A stretch of DNA of 64,000 nt from Deefgea tanakiae (GCF_019665765.1 NZ_CP081150.1:1426001-1490000); one strand, 5' to 3'; positions 52,642-63,800 are shown, numbered from the stretch's first letter. Numbers and translations are program-made. Notes: generated by a model not told the origin, from the letters alone.

Positions 52642-55086
52642 ATGAAGATTGATACAAGTTCTTGCTTTCACTGCGCCGAGCCCTGCCCATCTGATAATGA
52701 ATTGCATATTCGCTACCGCAATGCAGATCATGCAGTTTGTTGTGCTGGCTGCAAATCCGTAGCAGAAACCATTATTAGCAGTGGTTTAGATCAGTATTAT
52801 GCCCAGCGTGAAAAACCTGCCGACCGCAAAGAACCACTACCCACAGAGCTTCGCGAGCAACTTTCTTTGTACGACGACAAGCAACTTCAAGCTGATTTCG
52901 TTCACCAAACTGGCGAGCAGAGCAAAGAAGCGGCTTTAATATTAGAAGGAATCAGCTGCGCTGCCTGTATTTGGCTGAATGAGCAACACATCGCCCAACT
53001 ACAAGGCGTGCAATCGGTATCGATCAACTACTCAACATATCGAGCCCGTATTCGCTGGGATGACAGCCAAATTCATTTATCCACGATTTTGGAGCATATC
53101 GCAGCAATCGGCTATCGCGCACTCCCGTACGACCACGCCAGAGATGAAGTGAACTGGCAAAAACAAAGAAAATCAGCACTATTTAGACTCTGGGTTGCTG
53201 GCCTGTCGATGATGCAGGTCATGATGTTCGTTGTACCGATTTATTTATCAGCCGACGGCGAAATTGAAGACCTTTGGCTGACAATGATGCACTGGGGTAG
53301 TGCCTTACTCACCCTCCCCGTCGTGCTTTATTCTTGCTGGCCTTTTTACACCAATAGCTGGCGAGATTTAAAACATGGCCGCGCGGGGATGGATTTGCCG
53401 GTTAGTTTGGGTGTTTTAATCGCATTTTTTGCTAGCGTGTATGCCTTAATAGCGAATAACGGTGAAATCTACTTTGATTCGGTTTCGATGTTTGTATTTC
53501 TGCTATTAAGCGGGCGCTACTTAGAGCTCAAAGCGAGGCGTAATGCTGGCGCCGCTGCAGAAAAACTCGTCAAACTCGTCCCCACATTTGCCCACCAACT
53601 ACATAGCGATCAAACGCTACATGAAACCGCCGTTGCTCGACTCAAAGTCGGTGATCGGATTGTGGTCAAAGCCGGTGAAATTATTCCTATCGATGGCTTG
53701 GTGCTGGATGGTCAAAGCGAAGTCAATGAGGCGATGTTAACGGGCGAATCGCTCCCCGTACGCAAAGTATCTGGCTCAAACGTGACCGCTGGTACGTCGA
53801 ATTTATTGTCTCCACTCACCGTAGAGGTCAAGCTGACAGGAGCAGATACCCGTATTGCGGGCATGGTTCGAATTTTGGATCAAGCGCTAGAACAAAAACC
53901 TCGCTTAGCGGCGATTGCGGATCGGATATCGGGTTGGTTTGTTTTTGGTTTACTCATCGCAGCCGCCCTCACCTATTGGTACTGGCATCTGCACGACCCA
54001 CTTCACGCGCTCCCCATTACCGTCGCGCTACTGGTTATTTCATGCCCTTGTGCTTTATCGCTCGCGACCCCAACGGCCTTGACTGCGGCTACAGGCCGTT
54101 TAGCGCAACTCGGTTTATTAGTAACAAGAGCCAATCTCTTAGAAACGCTCGCCAAAGTCACTGACATCGTTTTAGATAAGACGGGAACGCTCACTCATGG
54201 CGAACCTCGTATCGTTCGCACCGTTCCGCTCGCCATGGAAGCAGAGCCCGCATTAACTATTGCGCAAGCTTTAGAATCTCAATCTGAACACCCAATCGCA
54301 AAAGCCTTTGCCGCTCAGAACAAGCAATCCGACAATTCAGCAGCAACGGATATCCAAAAACACGCCCAAGGCGGGATTTCTGGCCGTATCGATAATCAGC
54401 AATACTGGATAGGCTCTTTGCAGTTTATTAGTGATTTATTGAACCAACCCATACCATATACTTTAACGCAGTATACGACTGAAGGCTCTATAATTGCTTT
54501 ATCAGATGGAGATACATGGCTTACTGCCTTTGTGCTGGCAGATACTTTACGCCCTGACGCAGCAGAGCTGGTTCACAAACTGCATCAGTCTGGATTTAAT
54601 GTGCATTTAGTATCGGGCGATCAACTCCACCCAGTCAATCACATTGCCAGTCAACTCAGCATCAGCAATGTCCGCGCTCATGCGACACCCGAAGCTAAAG
54701 TGGCGTACATTCAAACACTGCAAGACAGTGGAAAAGTGGTACTGATGATCGGAGACGGTGTCAATGATGCACCAGTACTCGCCCTGGCCAATGTCTCGAT
54801 TGCCATGGGCGCTGGTGTTGATATTGCGCATGCTGCGGGCGATATGATTTTGCTAAACAACAATTTGGCCTGTTTACCAGCCGCGTTTAAGCTGGCAAAA
54901 AAAACACAGCGCATTATCAAGCAAAACTTATTGTGGGCACTACTCTACAATATTGCTGCGCTGCCTTTGGCTGCCGCAGGGTTTGTTACGCCGTGGCTCG
55001 CAAGTATTGGTATGGCGATGAGTTCTCTGCTCGTAGTACTCAATGCGCTTCGTCTTGTCTCCATACCTAAGAAAAAGAGCCAATAA
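52642..55086 (+). CDS. ccoI: Copper-translocating P1B-ATPase for cbb3 oxidase assembly
   Basis: CcoI (FixI) exports copper to the periplasm for loading into the CcoN copper site. Residues 8-40 hold a Cys-rich metal cluster (CFHCAEPC, CCAGC); residues about 96-165 form an HMA domain with GISCAACI (Cys106, Cys109). Eight membrane segments, the membrane CPC (468-470), phosphatase TGES (367-370), the phosphorylation DKTGT (Asp512) and the GDGVND hinge complete a P1B-ATPase. It lies immediately upstream of ccoS. The 814-residue length is normal for CcoI. Confidence 0.96.
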   Translation: MKIDTSSCFHCAEPCPSDNELHIRYRNADHAVCCAGCKSVAETIISSGLDQYYAQREKPADRKEPLPTELREQLSLYDDKQLQADFVHQTGEQSKEAALILEGISCAACIWLNEQHIAQLQGVQSVSINYSTYRARIRWDDSQIHLSTILEHIAAIGYRALPYDHARDEVNWQKQRKSALFRLWVAGLSMMQVMMFVVPIYLSADGEIEDLWLTMMHWGSALLTLPVVLYSCWPFYTNSWRDLKHGRAGMDLPVSLGVLIAFFASVYALIANNGEIYFDSVSMFVFLLLSGRYLELKARRNAGAAAEKLVKLVPTFAHQLHSDQTLHETAVARLKVGDRIVVKAGEIIPIDGLVLDGQSEVNEAMLTGESLPVRKVSGSNVTAGTSNLLSPLTVEVKLTGADTRIAGMVRILDQALEQKPRLAAIADRISGWFVFGLLIAAALTYWYWHLHDPLHALPITVALLVISCPCALSLATPTALTAATGRLAQLGLLVTRANLLETLAKVTDIVLDKTGTLTHGEPRIVRTVPLAMEAEPALTIAQALESQSEHPIAKAFAAQNKQSDNSAATDIQKHAQGGISGRIDNQQYWIGSLQFISDLLNQPIPYTLTQYTTEGSIIALSDGDTWLTAFVLADTLRPDAAELVHKLHQSGFNVHLVSGDQLHPVNHIASQLSISNVRAHATPEAKVAYIQTLQDSGKVVLMIGDGVNDAPVLALANVSIAMGAGVDIAHAAGDMILLNNNLACLPAAFKLAKKTQRIIKQNLLWALLYNIAALPLAAAGFVTPWLASIGMAMSSLLVVLNALRLVSIPKKKSQ

Positions 55087-55087
55087 A

Positions 55088-55282
55088 TTGGAAAGCCTCT
55101 ACCTACTCATCCCCCTATCGATTGTTATTGCCTTTGTGATTGGTTTTGTCTTTTGGTGGACCATCCGCAGTGGCCAACTGGATGATTTAGAAGGCCCTAG
55201 CTGGCGAATTTTGCATGACGATGACAAGAGCGAACTAAAAGAACATCACTTGCACGAAGAAAAGCAAAAATTTCCTGACTGA
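55088..55282 (+). CDS. ccoS: cbb3 oxidase assembly protein CcoS
   Basis: A 64-residue protein starting LESLYLLIPLSIVIAFVIG: the membrane helix (about 4-24) and the WWTIRSGQLDDLEGP segment (given here as SGQLDDLEGP) identify CcoS, needed for cofactor insertion into CcoN. It starts with TTG at 55088, one base after the ccoI stop; family members start MESLYLLIPL. The acidic, His-rich tail HHLHEEK could bind metal. Confidence 0.93.
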   Translation: MESLYLLIPLSIVIAFVIGFVFWWTIRSGQLDDLEGPSWRILHDDDKSELKEHHLHEEKQKFPD

Positions 55283-55322
55283 ATGCCGCCCAACAAGGTA
55301 AAATCATACCGTTTGTAATTAT

Positions 55323-55370
55323 GCACACTTGATTCAAATCAAGTGTGCAAGATACTTAGTTGCGTATAGT
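55323..55370 (+). promoter_or_regulatory. FNR/ANR-type promoter upstream of ccoN
   Basis: TTGAT-TCAA-ATCAA (55329-55342) is a perfect FNR/ANR consensus site, set inside a longer 11-bp-arm palindrome (55323-55348). A -10 box TATAGT lies at 55365-55370, so a start near 55377 would put the site centre at about -41.5, the class II activator position. This supports activation of ccoNOQP at low oxygen. Confidence 0.85.
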
Positions 55371-55518
55371 CCAGTATGTGTCAGTCTCACTTTTTTGTAG
55401 AATCTATACCTACTCAGGTTGCTAAAAAATTTGGCAAAGACCAAAACAGGCTAATCGTAATAAATAAAAAAGTTTTTAACTCAATTCCAAGCAGTTGGAG
55501 ATCATTCGGAGCGCTCTA

Positions 55519-56943
55519 ATGGAAAACCAAGCCACATACAATTACAAAGTGGTTCGGCAGTTTGCCATCATGACGGTCGTTTGGGGTATTGTCGGAATGT
55601 TAGTCGGCGTGATCATCGCCGCTCAAATGTTCTGGCCAGAACTCAATGTCGGCCAGTATTTTCATTTTGGCCGTTTACGCCCCCTTCATACGAATGCAGT
55701 CATTTTTGCATTTGGTGGATGTGGCCTATTCGCAACGTCGTACTATGTAGTTCAACGTACCTGTAATGTACGTCTTATCAGCGACAAACTCGCCGCCTTC
55801 CACTTCTGGGGTTGGCAACTGGTTATCGTTCTGGCAGCAATTACATTGCCACTGGGTTACACCCAAGGCAAAGAATATGCTGAATTGGCCTGGCCGATTG
55901 ATCTATTGATTACTGTAGTGTGGGTTTGTTACGCCATCGTGTTTTTTGGTACGATCGCCAAGCGTAAAGTAAAACACATCTACGTAGCCAACTGGTTCTA
56001 TGGTGCGTTTATTCTTGCTGTTGCCCTACTGCACATTGTAAATAGCATGGCACTACCAATCTTGGGCACTATGCAATCGTATTCAATTTACTCTGGCGCT
56101 GTAGATGCCATGGTGCAATGGTGGTACGGCCACAATGCAGTCGGCTTCTTCTTGACGGCTGGATTCTTGGGCATGATGTATTACTTCGTTCCTAAGCAAG
56201 CAGGTCGCCCTGTTTACTCATATCGCCTTTCTGTTGTGCATTTCTGGGCACTTGCTTTCACATATATGTGGGCAGGTCCGCATCACTTGCACTACACCGC
56301 CCTACCTGACTGGACTCAATCCTTAGGTATGGTGTTCTCTTTGATTCTACTGGCACCAAGCTGGGGCGGTATGATCAACGGGATTATGACTTTGTCTGGC
56401 GCGTGGCATAAATTGCGTACCGATCCAATCTTGAAGTTCTTGGTGACGGCCCTGTCTTTCTATGGCATGTCGACCTTTGAAGGCCCGATGATGGCCATCA
56501 AATCAGTGAATGCGCTAAGCCATTACACAGATTGGACTGTGGGTCACGTTCACTCAGGTGCTTTAGGCTGGGTTGCGATGATTACCATCGGTGCGATCTA
56601 CTACCTGATCCCACGTTTGTTTAATCGCGAACAAATGTACTCAGTCAAACTGATTGAAGTTCATTTCTGGATGGCCACTTTAGGTACTGTGCTTTATATC
56701 GCTTCTATGTGGATTGCCGGTGTGACCCAAGGTCTAATGTGGAGCGCTGTGAATGCCGATGGTACTTTGACTTACGCCTTTATTGAGTCAGTTAAAGCGA
56801 CCTATCCGTACTACTTCATCCGTTTCTTGGGCGGTGCTTGCTTCTTATCAGGCATGTTCTTAATGCTTTACAACGTTCTGCGTACCGTATCGATCGGCAA
56901 AGCCGTCGATGCGAAGATCCCAGCCGTTGCAGCGCACGCCTGA
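55519..56943 (+). CDS. ccoN: cbb3-type cytochrome c oxidase subunit I
   Basis: CcoN is the catalytic heme-copper subunit (heme b, heme b3, CuB) with twelve membrane helices. [13 protein letters not shown] holds the low-spin heme His, [16 protein letters not shown] the CuB His with the cbb3-specific Tyr helix nearby, [15 protein letters not shown] the CuB histidine pair, and [17 protein letters not shown] (shown as [12 protein letters not shown]) the heme ligands. ATG at 55519 with GGAG eight bases upstream; 474 residues. It is the first gene under the FNR-type promoter. Confidence 0.97.
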   Translation: MENQATYNYKVVRQFAIMTVVWGIVGMLVGVIIAAQMFWPELNVGQYFHFGRLRPLHTNAVIFAFGGCGLFATSYYVVQRTCNVRLISDKLAAFHFWGWQLVIVLAAITLPLGYTQGKEYAELAWPIDLLITVVWVCYAIVFFGTIAKRKVKHIYVANWFYGAFILAVALLHIVNSMALPILGTMQSYSIYSGAVDAMVQWWYGHNAVGFFLTAGFLGMMYYFVPKQAGRPVYSYRLSVVHFWALAFTYMWAGPHHLHYTALPDWTQSLGMVFSLILLAPSWGGMINGIMTLSGAWHKLRTDPILKFLVTALSFYGMSTFEGPMMAIKSVNALSHYTDWTVGHVHSGALGWVAMITIGAIYYLIPRLFNREQMYSVKLIEVHFWMATLGTVLYIASMWIAGVTQGLMWSAVNADGTLTYAFIESVKATYPYYFIRFLGGACFLSGMFLMLYNVLRTVSIGKAVDAKIPAVAAHA

Positions 56944-56962
56944 TCGCGGAAGGAAAAATAAC

Positions 56963-57577
56963 ATGAATAAGCTGCAAAAATTAGTTGAAGAAAATGTTTT
57001 CTACCTGATCATCCTGACTTTGTTTACGCTCAGTATTGCGATGTTTGTAGAAATCTTACCGTTGATGTTCAGTAAATCCGTAACTAAACCGATTGATGGG
57101 GTAAAGCCATACAGCTCACTCCAGCTAGCGGGCCGTGACATTTACATCCGTGAAGGCTGTTATGCATGCCACTCACAGATGATTCGTCCTTTCCGCTCTG
57201 AAACTGAGCGTTATGGCCACTTCTCTGTCGCCGGAGAATCGGTTTATGACCGCCCATTCCAATGGGGCTCGAAACGTACTGGTCCTGACCTGGCTCGTGT
57301 TGGCGGACGTTACTCTGACGAATGGCACCGCACTCATTTGATGAACCCACGTGATGTCGTCCCTGAGTCAAACATGCCCGCGTTCGCCTTCTTGGCAGCG
57401 CGCCCTGTTGATGCGGAAATGATGCCAAAGAAAATGACAGCACTACGTCAACTGGGTGATCCGTACACAGATGCAGACATCGCAAATGCGGCCAAAGCAG
57501 TGGAAGGCAAAACAGAAATGGATGCCCTCATTGCCTACCTACAAGGTTTAGGTCTTGTTCTGAAAAACAAAAGGTAA
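56963..57577 (+). CDS. ccoO: cbb3-type cytochrome c oxidase subunit II
   Basis: CcoO is a membrane-bound monoheme cytochrome c that feeds electrons to CcoN. One membrane helix (about residues 11-33) is followed by [18 protein letters not shown] with the heme motif [26 protein letters not shown], and the axial Met region [11 protein letters not shown] at 56963 after AAGGAA; 204 residues. It starts 19 bases after ccoN. Confidence 0.97.
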   Translation: MNKLQKLVEENVFYLIILTLFTLSIAMFVEILPLMFSKSVTKPIDGVKPYSSLQLAGRDIYIREGCYACHSQMIRPFRSETERYGHFSVAGESVYDRPFQWGSKRTGPDLARVGGRYSDEWHRTHLMNPRDVVPESNMPAFAFLAARPVDAEMMPKKMTALRQLGDPYTDADIANAAKAVEGKTEMDALIAYLQGLGLVLKNKR

Positions 57578-57582
57578 ACACG

Positions 57583-57750
57583 ATGGATCTGCAGAACGAA
57601 GTACGAATCATCGTCACCGTTGCTGGTTTTGTTTTGTTCGTGGGAATTTGCTTTTGGGCCTTCAGCAAACGAAATAAAGCCGCTTTTGACGAAGAAGCAC
57701 AGCGAGTGTTCTTAGACGACGATTTGCCGCCGTCAAACAAGCAGACCTAA
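57583..57750 (+). CDS. ccoQ: cbb3-type cytochrome oxidase subunit CcoQ
   Basis: A 55-residue single-helix protein (hydrophobic residues about 9-27, ending FWAFSKRNKAAFDEEA) between ccoO and ccoP, exactly where CcoQ lies. It stabilises the complex rather than taking part in catalysis. The start is ATG at 57583, five bases after the ccoO stop. It is small and overlooked by simple length cut-offs. Confidence 0.93.
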   Translation: MDLQNEVRIIVTVAGFVLFVGICFWAFSKRNKAAFDEEAQRVFLDDDLPPSNKQT

Positions 57751-57767
57751 AGCGTTCGGAGAGTAAA

Positions 57768-58682
57768 ATGGATGATTTTTCAAGTAGTTTTTGGGGCTAC
57801 TTCATTGCAGCAGTATCGTTAGGCGGTATTTTTTATTGCGCCTACATTCTTGCCACGCAAATGAAAGTGAAGCTCAAAAAAGGCGAAAAGGCACAAGTTA
57901 CAGGCCACGTTTGGGATGGCGACTTGGAAGAATATAACAACCCACTACCAGGCTGGTGGGTTGGGATGTTTATTTTGACTATCGTCTTTGCTTTGGGTTA
58001 TTTAGCTCTATACCCAGGCTTGGTTGCCTTTGGTAACCTTAAAAACTGGAGTGCAGTAGGTCAATACAAAGCTGAAGTCGCAAAGTCCGACCAAAAAACT
58101 GATGTTTTGTACGCTTCATACATGGCAATGCCAATTCCTGAAGTTGCAAAATCGCCAGAAGCGATTGCAATGGGTAAAAACCTATTTCAAACTTACTGCG
58201 TTCAGTGCCACGGCTCTGATGCACGCGGTGCGAAAGGCTTCCCGAATTTGACGGACGGCGACTGGCTTTACGGTGGCACTCCAGAAAAAATCAAGGAGAC
58301 GCTTAATGTAGGTCGCCACGGGCAAATGCCAGCCTTTGGCGCAGCCTTTGGCGACGAGAAAGTTCGTGACGTTGCAAACTACGTAATGAAACTATCAGGC
58401 AACCCAGCACATAACAATGTGCGTGCTGAGCGCGGCGCAGCAACATTTGCTCAAGTGTGCATAGCCTGTCATGGCACGGATGGCAAAGGCAACAAAGATA
58501 TTGGCGCACCAAACTTAACTGATAATATTTGGTTGTATGGCAGCGGATCAGAAGCCGTCATTTCAGAAACCATTATTAATGGTCGTGACAATGTGATGCC
58601 CGCTTGGAAAGAGTTTCTTGGTGATGGAAAAGTACATTTGCTTGCTGCTTATGTCTTTAGCCTACGCCAAGAGCAAAAATAA
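57768..58682 (+). CDS. ccoP: cbb3-type cytochrome c oxidase subunit III
   Basis: CcoP is a membrane-anchored diheme cytochrome c that accepts electrons from soluble cytochromes. An N-terminal FixP_N region with two helices (about residues 8-28 and 65-85, with WDGDLEEYNNPLPGWW between) precedes two cytochrome domains with CVQCH and CIACH, each with a Met ligand (QMPAF, VMPAW). 304 residues, 17 bases after ccoQ. A strong terminator follows. Confidence 0.97.
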   Translation: MDDFSSSFWGYFIAAVSLGGIFYCAYILATQMKVKLKKGEKAQVTGHVWDGDLEEYNNPLPGWWVGMFILTIVFALGYLALYPGLVAFGNLKNWSAVGQYKAEVAKSDQKTDVLYASYMAMPIPEVAKSPEAIAMGKNLFQTYCVQCHGSDARGAKGFPNLTDGDWLYGGTPEKIKETLNVGRHGQMPAFGAAFGDEKVRDVANYVMKLSGNPAHNNVRAERGAATFAQVCIACHGTDGKGNKDIGAPNLTDNIWLYGSGSEAVISETIINGRDNVMPAWKEFLGDGKVHLLAAYVFSLRQEQK

Positions 58683-58701
58683 GATTTAGTTTTAAAATAC
58701 T

Positions 58702-58728
58702 CGCGGGCGGATTTTCCGCCCGTTTTTC
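58702..58728 (+). terminator. Intrinsic terminator after ccoP
   Basis: CGGGCGG, ATTTT, CCGCCCG (58704-58722) followed by TTTTT. It separates the ccoNOQP transcript from ccoGH. Confidence 0.9.
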
Positions 58729-58792
58729 ATTCGCCAAAGAACCATGCTTAAAGTCACAAGACTTTCATCATCGTTTTTGCAAAGGGGTCATT

Positions 58793-60229
58793 ATGAGCAA
58801 AAAGCTAAAAGACATTCCTATCAACGTCATCAACGTTAAAGATGACGGTGAACTCGAAGAAGTCATGCTGTATTCAGCGCATAAAAAAATCTACCCGCGC
58901 TGGGTCACTGGCTTTTGGAATAATTGGCGCATTTTTTTCGTCATCGCGACCCAATTGTTTTTTTACTGCATGCCATGGCTAGAAATCAATGAACGCCAAG
59001 CACTGTTGTTTGATTTAGCAAACCGGAAATTTTACATTCTGGGTCTCGTATTCCTGCCGCAAGATTTTATTTACCTCACCGCCCTACTCCTCCTTTCTGC
59101 GTTTGGTCTTTTTGCTTGGACCACGATTGGTGGTCGCCTTTGGTGTGGCTACGCCTGTCCGCAGACCGTTTATACCCAAATTTTTCTTTGGATAGAAAAA
59201 TGGGTTGAAGGCGATCGTGGCGCGCGAATTAAACTTGATAACGGGCCATTGAGCGCCAAAAAACTACAACTCAAAACCACCAAACACACACTCTGGGTGC
59301 TTTTTGCACTCTGGACTGGCTTCACCTTTGTCGGATATTTCACGCCGATTCGTGAGCTATGGAGCAATCTAATTATTTTCGCCCTCTCCGGATACGAAAT
59401 ATTCTGGATTTTATTTTACGGCTTTGCCACCTATGGCAACGCTGGCTGGATGCGTGAGCAAGTGTGTAAATACATGTGCCCGTATGCCCGCTTTCAAAGC
59501 GCCATGTTTGATGCCGACACCTTAATCATTAGCTACGACCAAGAACGTGGCGAAAATCGTGGTAGCCGCAAAAAAGGCAGCGATTACAAGGCTGATGGTT
59601 TGGGCGACTGCATTGATTGCACTATGTGTGTACAAGTCTGCCCTGTCGGCATCGACATTCGTGATGGACTGCAATATGAATGCATAGGCTGCGCCGCCTG
59701 TATTGATGCCTGTGATGAAATCATGGACAAGATGAATTACCCACGCGGCTTAGTGCGCTATACCACTGAAAATGCGCTTGAACACAAATACCCCGAAAGC
59801 GACATCATCAAAAAAATCAAACGCCCTCGTGTATTGATGTATGCGGTGGTGATTAGTATTGTGCTGGCAGTGACCATTACCTCATTGATGATGAGGCAGC
59901 CGATTAAACTCAATATCGAGCGTGATCGCATCTCTCTAGTTCGTGAAGTCGATGATGGCAAACTGGAAAACACCTACCGTCTCATCATTCAAAACGCCAG
60001 CGAACGCAGCCACGCCTACCTGATTCAAGCCGAAGGTTTGCCGCAAATGAAACTTATTGGCAAAGATTCAATCGAACTGGCCTCTACTGCGATTGACAAT
60101 ATCTCGATCAGATTACAAGTGCCGCCCGAACACGCCAAAGCAGGTAGTCATGAAATTAAATTTACCGTGACGGCCAAAGACGATCCAACACAAACCGTAA
60201 CAGAAAAAGCCACCTTTATTGGAAAATAA
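58793..60229 (+). CDS. ccoG: cbb3 oxidase maturation protein CcoG (FixG/RdxA polyferredoxin)
   Basis: CcoG is a membrane iron-sulfur protein that reduces copper for oxidase assembly. Helices lie near residues 42-60, 82-104, 160-182, 193-210 and 340-363. The cytoplasmic ferredoxin part has CIDCTMCVQVCPVGID and CIGCAACIDACDEIM, two [4Fe-4S] clusters, and an earlier WCGYACPQTVYTQIF. The C-terminal 100 residues form an Ig-like periplasmic domain. 478 residues, AAAGGGG before ATG. Confidence 0.95.
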   Translation: MSKKLKDIPINVINVKDDGELEEVMLYSAHKKIYPRWVTGFWNNWRIFFVIATQLFFYCMPWLEINERQALLFDLANRKFYILGLVFLPQDFIYLTALLLLSAFGLFAWTTIGGRLWCGYACPQTVYTQIFLWIEKWVEGDRGARIKLDNGPLSAKKLQLKTTKHTLWVLFALWTGFTFVGYFTPIRELWSNLIIFALSGYEIFWILFYGFATYGNAGWMREQVCKYMCPYARFQSAMFDADTLIISYDQERGENRGSRKKGSDYKADGLGDCIDCTMCVQVCPVGIDIRDGLQYECIGCAACIDACDEIMDKMNYPRGLVRYTTENALEHKYPESDIIKKIKRPRVLMYAVVISIVLAVTITSLMMRQPIKLNIERDRISLVREVDDGKLENTYRLIIQNASERSHAYLIQAEGLPQMKLIGKDSIELASTAIDNISIRLQVPPEHAKAGSHEIKFTVTAKDDPTQTVTEKATFIGK

Positions 60230-60230
60230 T

Positions 60231-60722
60231 ATGAGTACACCGCACGAAGAAAAACCTTGGTACAAGCACCCTCATGTTTGGCTGCTAATTACCTTTCCAG
60301 TGCTCGCCATTTTAGGTGGAATGCATATGTTGTATTTGGCGGCCACCTCAAAAGACAGCCTGGTGAGCGACAATTACTACAAAGAAGGCAACAACATCAA
60401 CCAACGCCTGCAGTTAGAAAAAGCAGCGTTGGCAAAAGGCATTACAGCGCAAGTGATTTTGGGCGACAATCAGCAATCCATTCGCATTTTGTTCAACAAA
60501 AAAGAACTTGGCCCCATCAAGCTGAAAATCGTTCACCCAACCATGAATGGTTTGGACCAAGAAATTACGCTAAGCAACCCAACAGCCGGAATGTATACAG
60601 GCAGCCTAAAACAGCCATTGCAAGCGGGCAACTGGCACGTTGAGCTCAGCGACGATATAAAAACCTGGAGCCTACGTAAAACATGGGCGACCCAGCGCGA
60701 CGAAAGCGTTGCACTCCCTTAA
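60231..60722 (+). CDS. ccoH: cbb3 oxidase assembly protein CcoH (FixH)
   Basis: CcoH is a single-pass membrane protein needed for stable cbb3 assembly. The 163-residue chain has the family start KPWYKHPHVWLL, a helix (about residues 18-38) and SDNYYKEGNNINQ, the FixH signature, followed by a periplasmic beta domain. ATG at 60231 is two bases after the ccoG stop. A terminator follows. Confidence 0.93.
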   Translation: MSTPHEEKPWYKHPHVWLLITFPVLAILGGMHMLYLAATSKDSLVSDNYYKEGNNINQRLQLEKAALAKGITAQVILGDNQQSIRILFNKKELGPIKLKIVHPTMNGLDQEITLSNPTAGMYTGSLKQPLQAGNWHVELSDDIKTWSLRKTWATQRDESVALP

Positions 60723-60730
60723 AACACCCA

Positions 60731-60757
60731 ACGGCTGATCGACAATCAGCCGTTTTG
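60731..60757 (+). terminator. Intrinsic terminator after ccoH
   Basis: ACGGCTGAT, CGACA, ATCAGCCGT then TTT. It closes the cbb3 locus before mfd. Confidence 0.8.
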
Positions 60758-60780
60758 CCATATAGAGTAGGCGCCAGGGC

Positions 60781-60789
60781 TGGTATAAT
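60781..60789 (+). promoter_or_regulatory. Extended -10 promoter of mfd
   Basis: TGGTATAAT combines the TGn extension with a perfect TATAAT (60784-60789). Predicted start is about 60796, giving a leader of about 30 bases to the ATG at 60826. No good -35 is seen at 17 bases, as expected for an extended -10 promoter. Confidence 0.7.
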
Positions 60790-60825
60790 CTCCCATTACC
60801 CAGCCTTTACATGCGCCCTCATCTT

Positions 60826-63800
60826 ATGTCGCTACCCGAACTTCCTCGCGCTAACGAACGTCTGCAAATTGCACAACCGCACGGTTCTGCCGATGCGATG
60901 CTGTTAGCCAGTTATGCGCAAGCTGCACGCCCCTTGGTGATTTTTACAGCCAATGCTCAGGAAGCTGCGCGACTTAAAGATGAACTCGGGTTTTTCTTAC
61001 ACGAAAAGACCGTTCTACAGTTGCCCGACTGGGAAACCCTCCCTTACGATCATTTTTCACCGCACTCTGACTTAATCAGCGAACGCCTCGCAACACTGTG
61101 GCAAGTTCGCCAGAATGCTGTCGATGTATTGATAGTGCCACTTCAAACTGCGATGGGGATATTGCCGCCGGTAGAATTTTTAACCGCAACCACCTTTTTT
61201 ATCAAAAAAGGCGACCCATTCGACGCAGAAAAACTCCGTGCTGATATGGCCTTTGCCGGTTACAGCCACGTTACGCAAGTGTATGGACCTGGCGAGTTTT
61301 CAATCCGCGGCGGATTGATCGACCTATTTCCGATGGGCAGTACACTGCCGTTTCGGATTGATTTATTCGACAATGAAATTGAATCGATTCGCACTTTTGA
61401 CGTAGATACACAACGCAGCCTGTACCCAGTACCAGAGATTCGCCTACTGCCAGCGCGTGAATTTCCGACCGATGAAGAAGGTAGAAAAAAATTCCGACAA
61501 AATTTCCGCGAAGCATTTGAAGGTGACCCTTCGAAAGCTCGGCTCTACAAAGACATTTCCAATGGCGTCATTCCCGCTGGGATTGAATATTACCTGCCCT
61601 TGTTTTTTGAACGCACAGCAACTGTTTTTGATTACCTACCGCAAGAAGCAGTATTGGTCTTACACGGAGAGCTACTCAGCGCTGCAGGGCAATACTGGCA
61701 AGACATCGCCGAACGACACAAACTCAGCTACGGCGAGAAAGACCGACCACTACTACCACCACGCCAGCTTTTCGTCGAACCTGATCTGCTCTTTGCCAAT
61801 ATCAAAAAATATCGCCGCATTGATCTGATTCAAGGCGAAACCAGCCTAACTCACCCATTGCCGGCGCTGGATGTAGATCGACGCAACGAAAACCCTATCC
61901 GTCGCCTCAATGATTTCATCACCCAATACAGTGGAAAAATCATTCTCAGCGCAGAAAGCTTGGGCCGCCGTGAAACGATGGCGCAGTTTTTTGCCGAGTA
62001 CGGTTTAAAGCCAGCCTTACTCGATACATGGGCTGATGCACTCGCCAGCAATGAACACGCTATTTTGTTGGCTTCGCCCTTATTCAAAGGTTTTGAATGG
62101 CGTAGCGCTACCATTGCAGTTATCACCGAAGCCGATTTATACCCATCGGTCATTCAAAGTCGCGGTAAAAAACAACAAAAACGCAGCAATACCGATGCCA
62201 TGCTGCGCGATCTATCCGAGCTCAAAATCGGCGATCCCGTCGTCCACGAAGCACACGGTATTGGCCGCTACATGGGCCTCACCTCGATGGATTTGGGCGA
62301 TGGCGCGACTGAGTTATTGCTGATTGAATATTCTGGCAACGACAAACTCTACGTACCCGTAAGCCAATTGCACGTCATTTCGCGCTACTCAGGCGGAGCA
62401 TCCGACACTGCACCGATGCACAAGCTGGGTTCTGGTTCGTGGGAAAAAACCAAGCGTAAAGCCGCCGAACAAGTTCGTGATACGGCCGCCGAGTTACTCA
62501 ATTTGTACGCCCGCCGCGCAGCGCGCGAGGGTCATGCCTTCGAGTGGAATCCACACGACTACGAAGCCTTCGCCGCTGGCTTTGGCTTTGAAGAAACCGC
62601 CGACCAAGCTGGTGCGATTGAAGCCGTCTTGGTCGATATGCGCATCAAACAACCGATGGATCGTTTGGTTTGCGGCGATGTGGGCTTTGGTAAAACCGAA
62701 GTCGCACTGCGCGCCGCGTTTGCAGCCGTTGCCGGAGGCAAGCAAGTCGCGGTGCTGGTGCCAACCACACTATTAGCCGAACAACATTACCAAACCTTTG
62801 CCGACCGTTTTGCCGATTGGCCGATTAAAATTGCGGAATTATCGCGCTTTAGATCCGGCAAAGAAACCAGTGCAGCAATTGCAGGTCTCGCAGATGGTAG
62901 CGTCGATATCGTGATTGGCACGCACAAATTAGTGCAGCCGGATGTTGTATTCAAACAGCTCGGTTTGGTCATCATCGATGAAGAGCATCGTTTTGGTGTG
63001 CGCCAAAAAGAGCAACTCAAAGCACTTCGCGCGAATGTCGACGTACTGACGCTCACAGCAACGCCGATTCCACGTACTTTGGCGATGAGTCTGGAAGGTC
63101 TACGCGACTTTTCGGTAATAGCCACTGCACCGAACAAACGCCTTGCCGTAAAAACCTTTGTTGCCAAGTTCTCTGACGGCATTATTCGCGAAGCCGTACT
63201 GCGTGAACTCAAGCGCGGCGGGCAAGTTTTCTTCTTGCATAATGAAGTCGACACGATCGAAAACATGCGCGAAAAACTCGCTGCACTCTTGCCCGAAGCG
63301 CGCATCGGCGTCGCGCACGGCCAAATGCGTGGCCGCGAACTCGAACACGTGATGCGTGATTTTACGCAGCAGCGCTTTAATTTACTGCTCTGCTCGACAA
63401 TTATCGAAAACGGTATCGACATCCCGAACGCCAATACCATCTTGATGAATCGCGCTGATAAATTCGGCCTCGCCCAGTTACACCAAATGCGCGGCCGCGT
63501 TGGTCGATCGCACCATCAGGCCTACGCTTACCTGCTCGTTCCCGACCTAGAAGGCATTACTAAAGACGCAAAAAAACGCCTCGAAGCGATTCAACAAATG
63601 GAAGAACTCGGCTCCGGCTTCTACCTAGCAATGCATGACTTGGAAATCCGTGGTGCGGGTGAAGTGCTGGGCGATTCGCAGTCGGGTGAAATGCAGGAAA
63701 TCGGTTTCTCGTTGTACTCACAAATGCTCAAAGAAGCGGTCAAAGCACTTAAATCAGGCAAAGAACCCGATCTGTCACAACCACTGGGCGTTACCACAGA

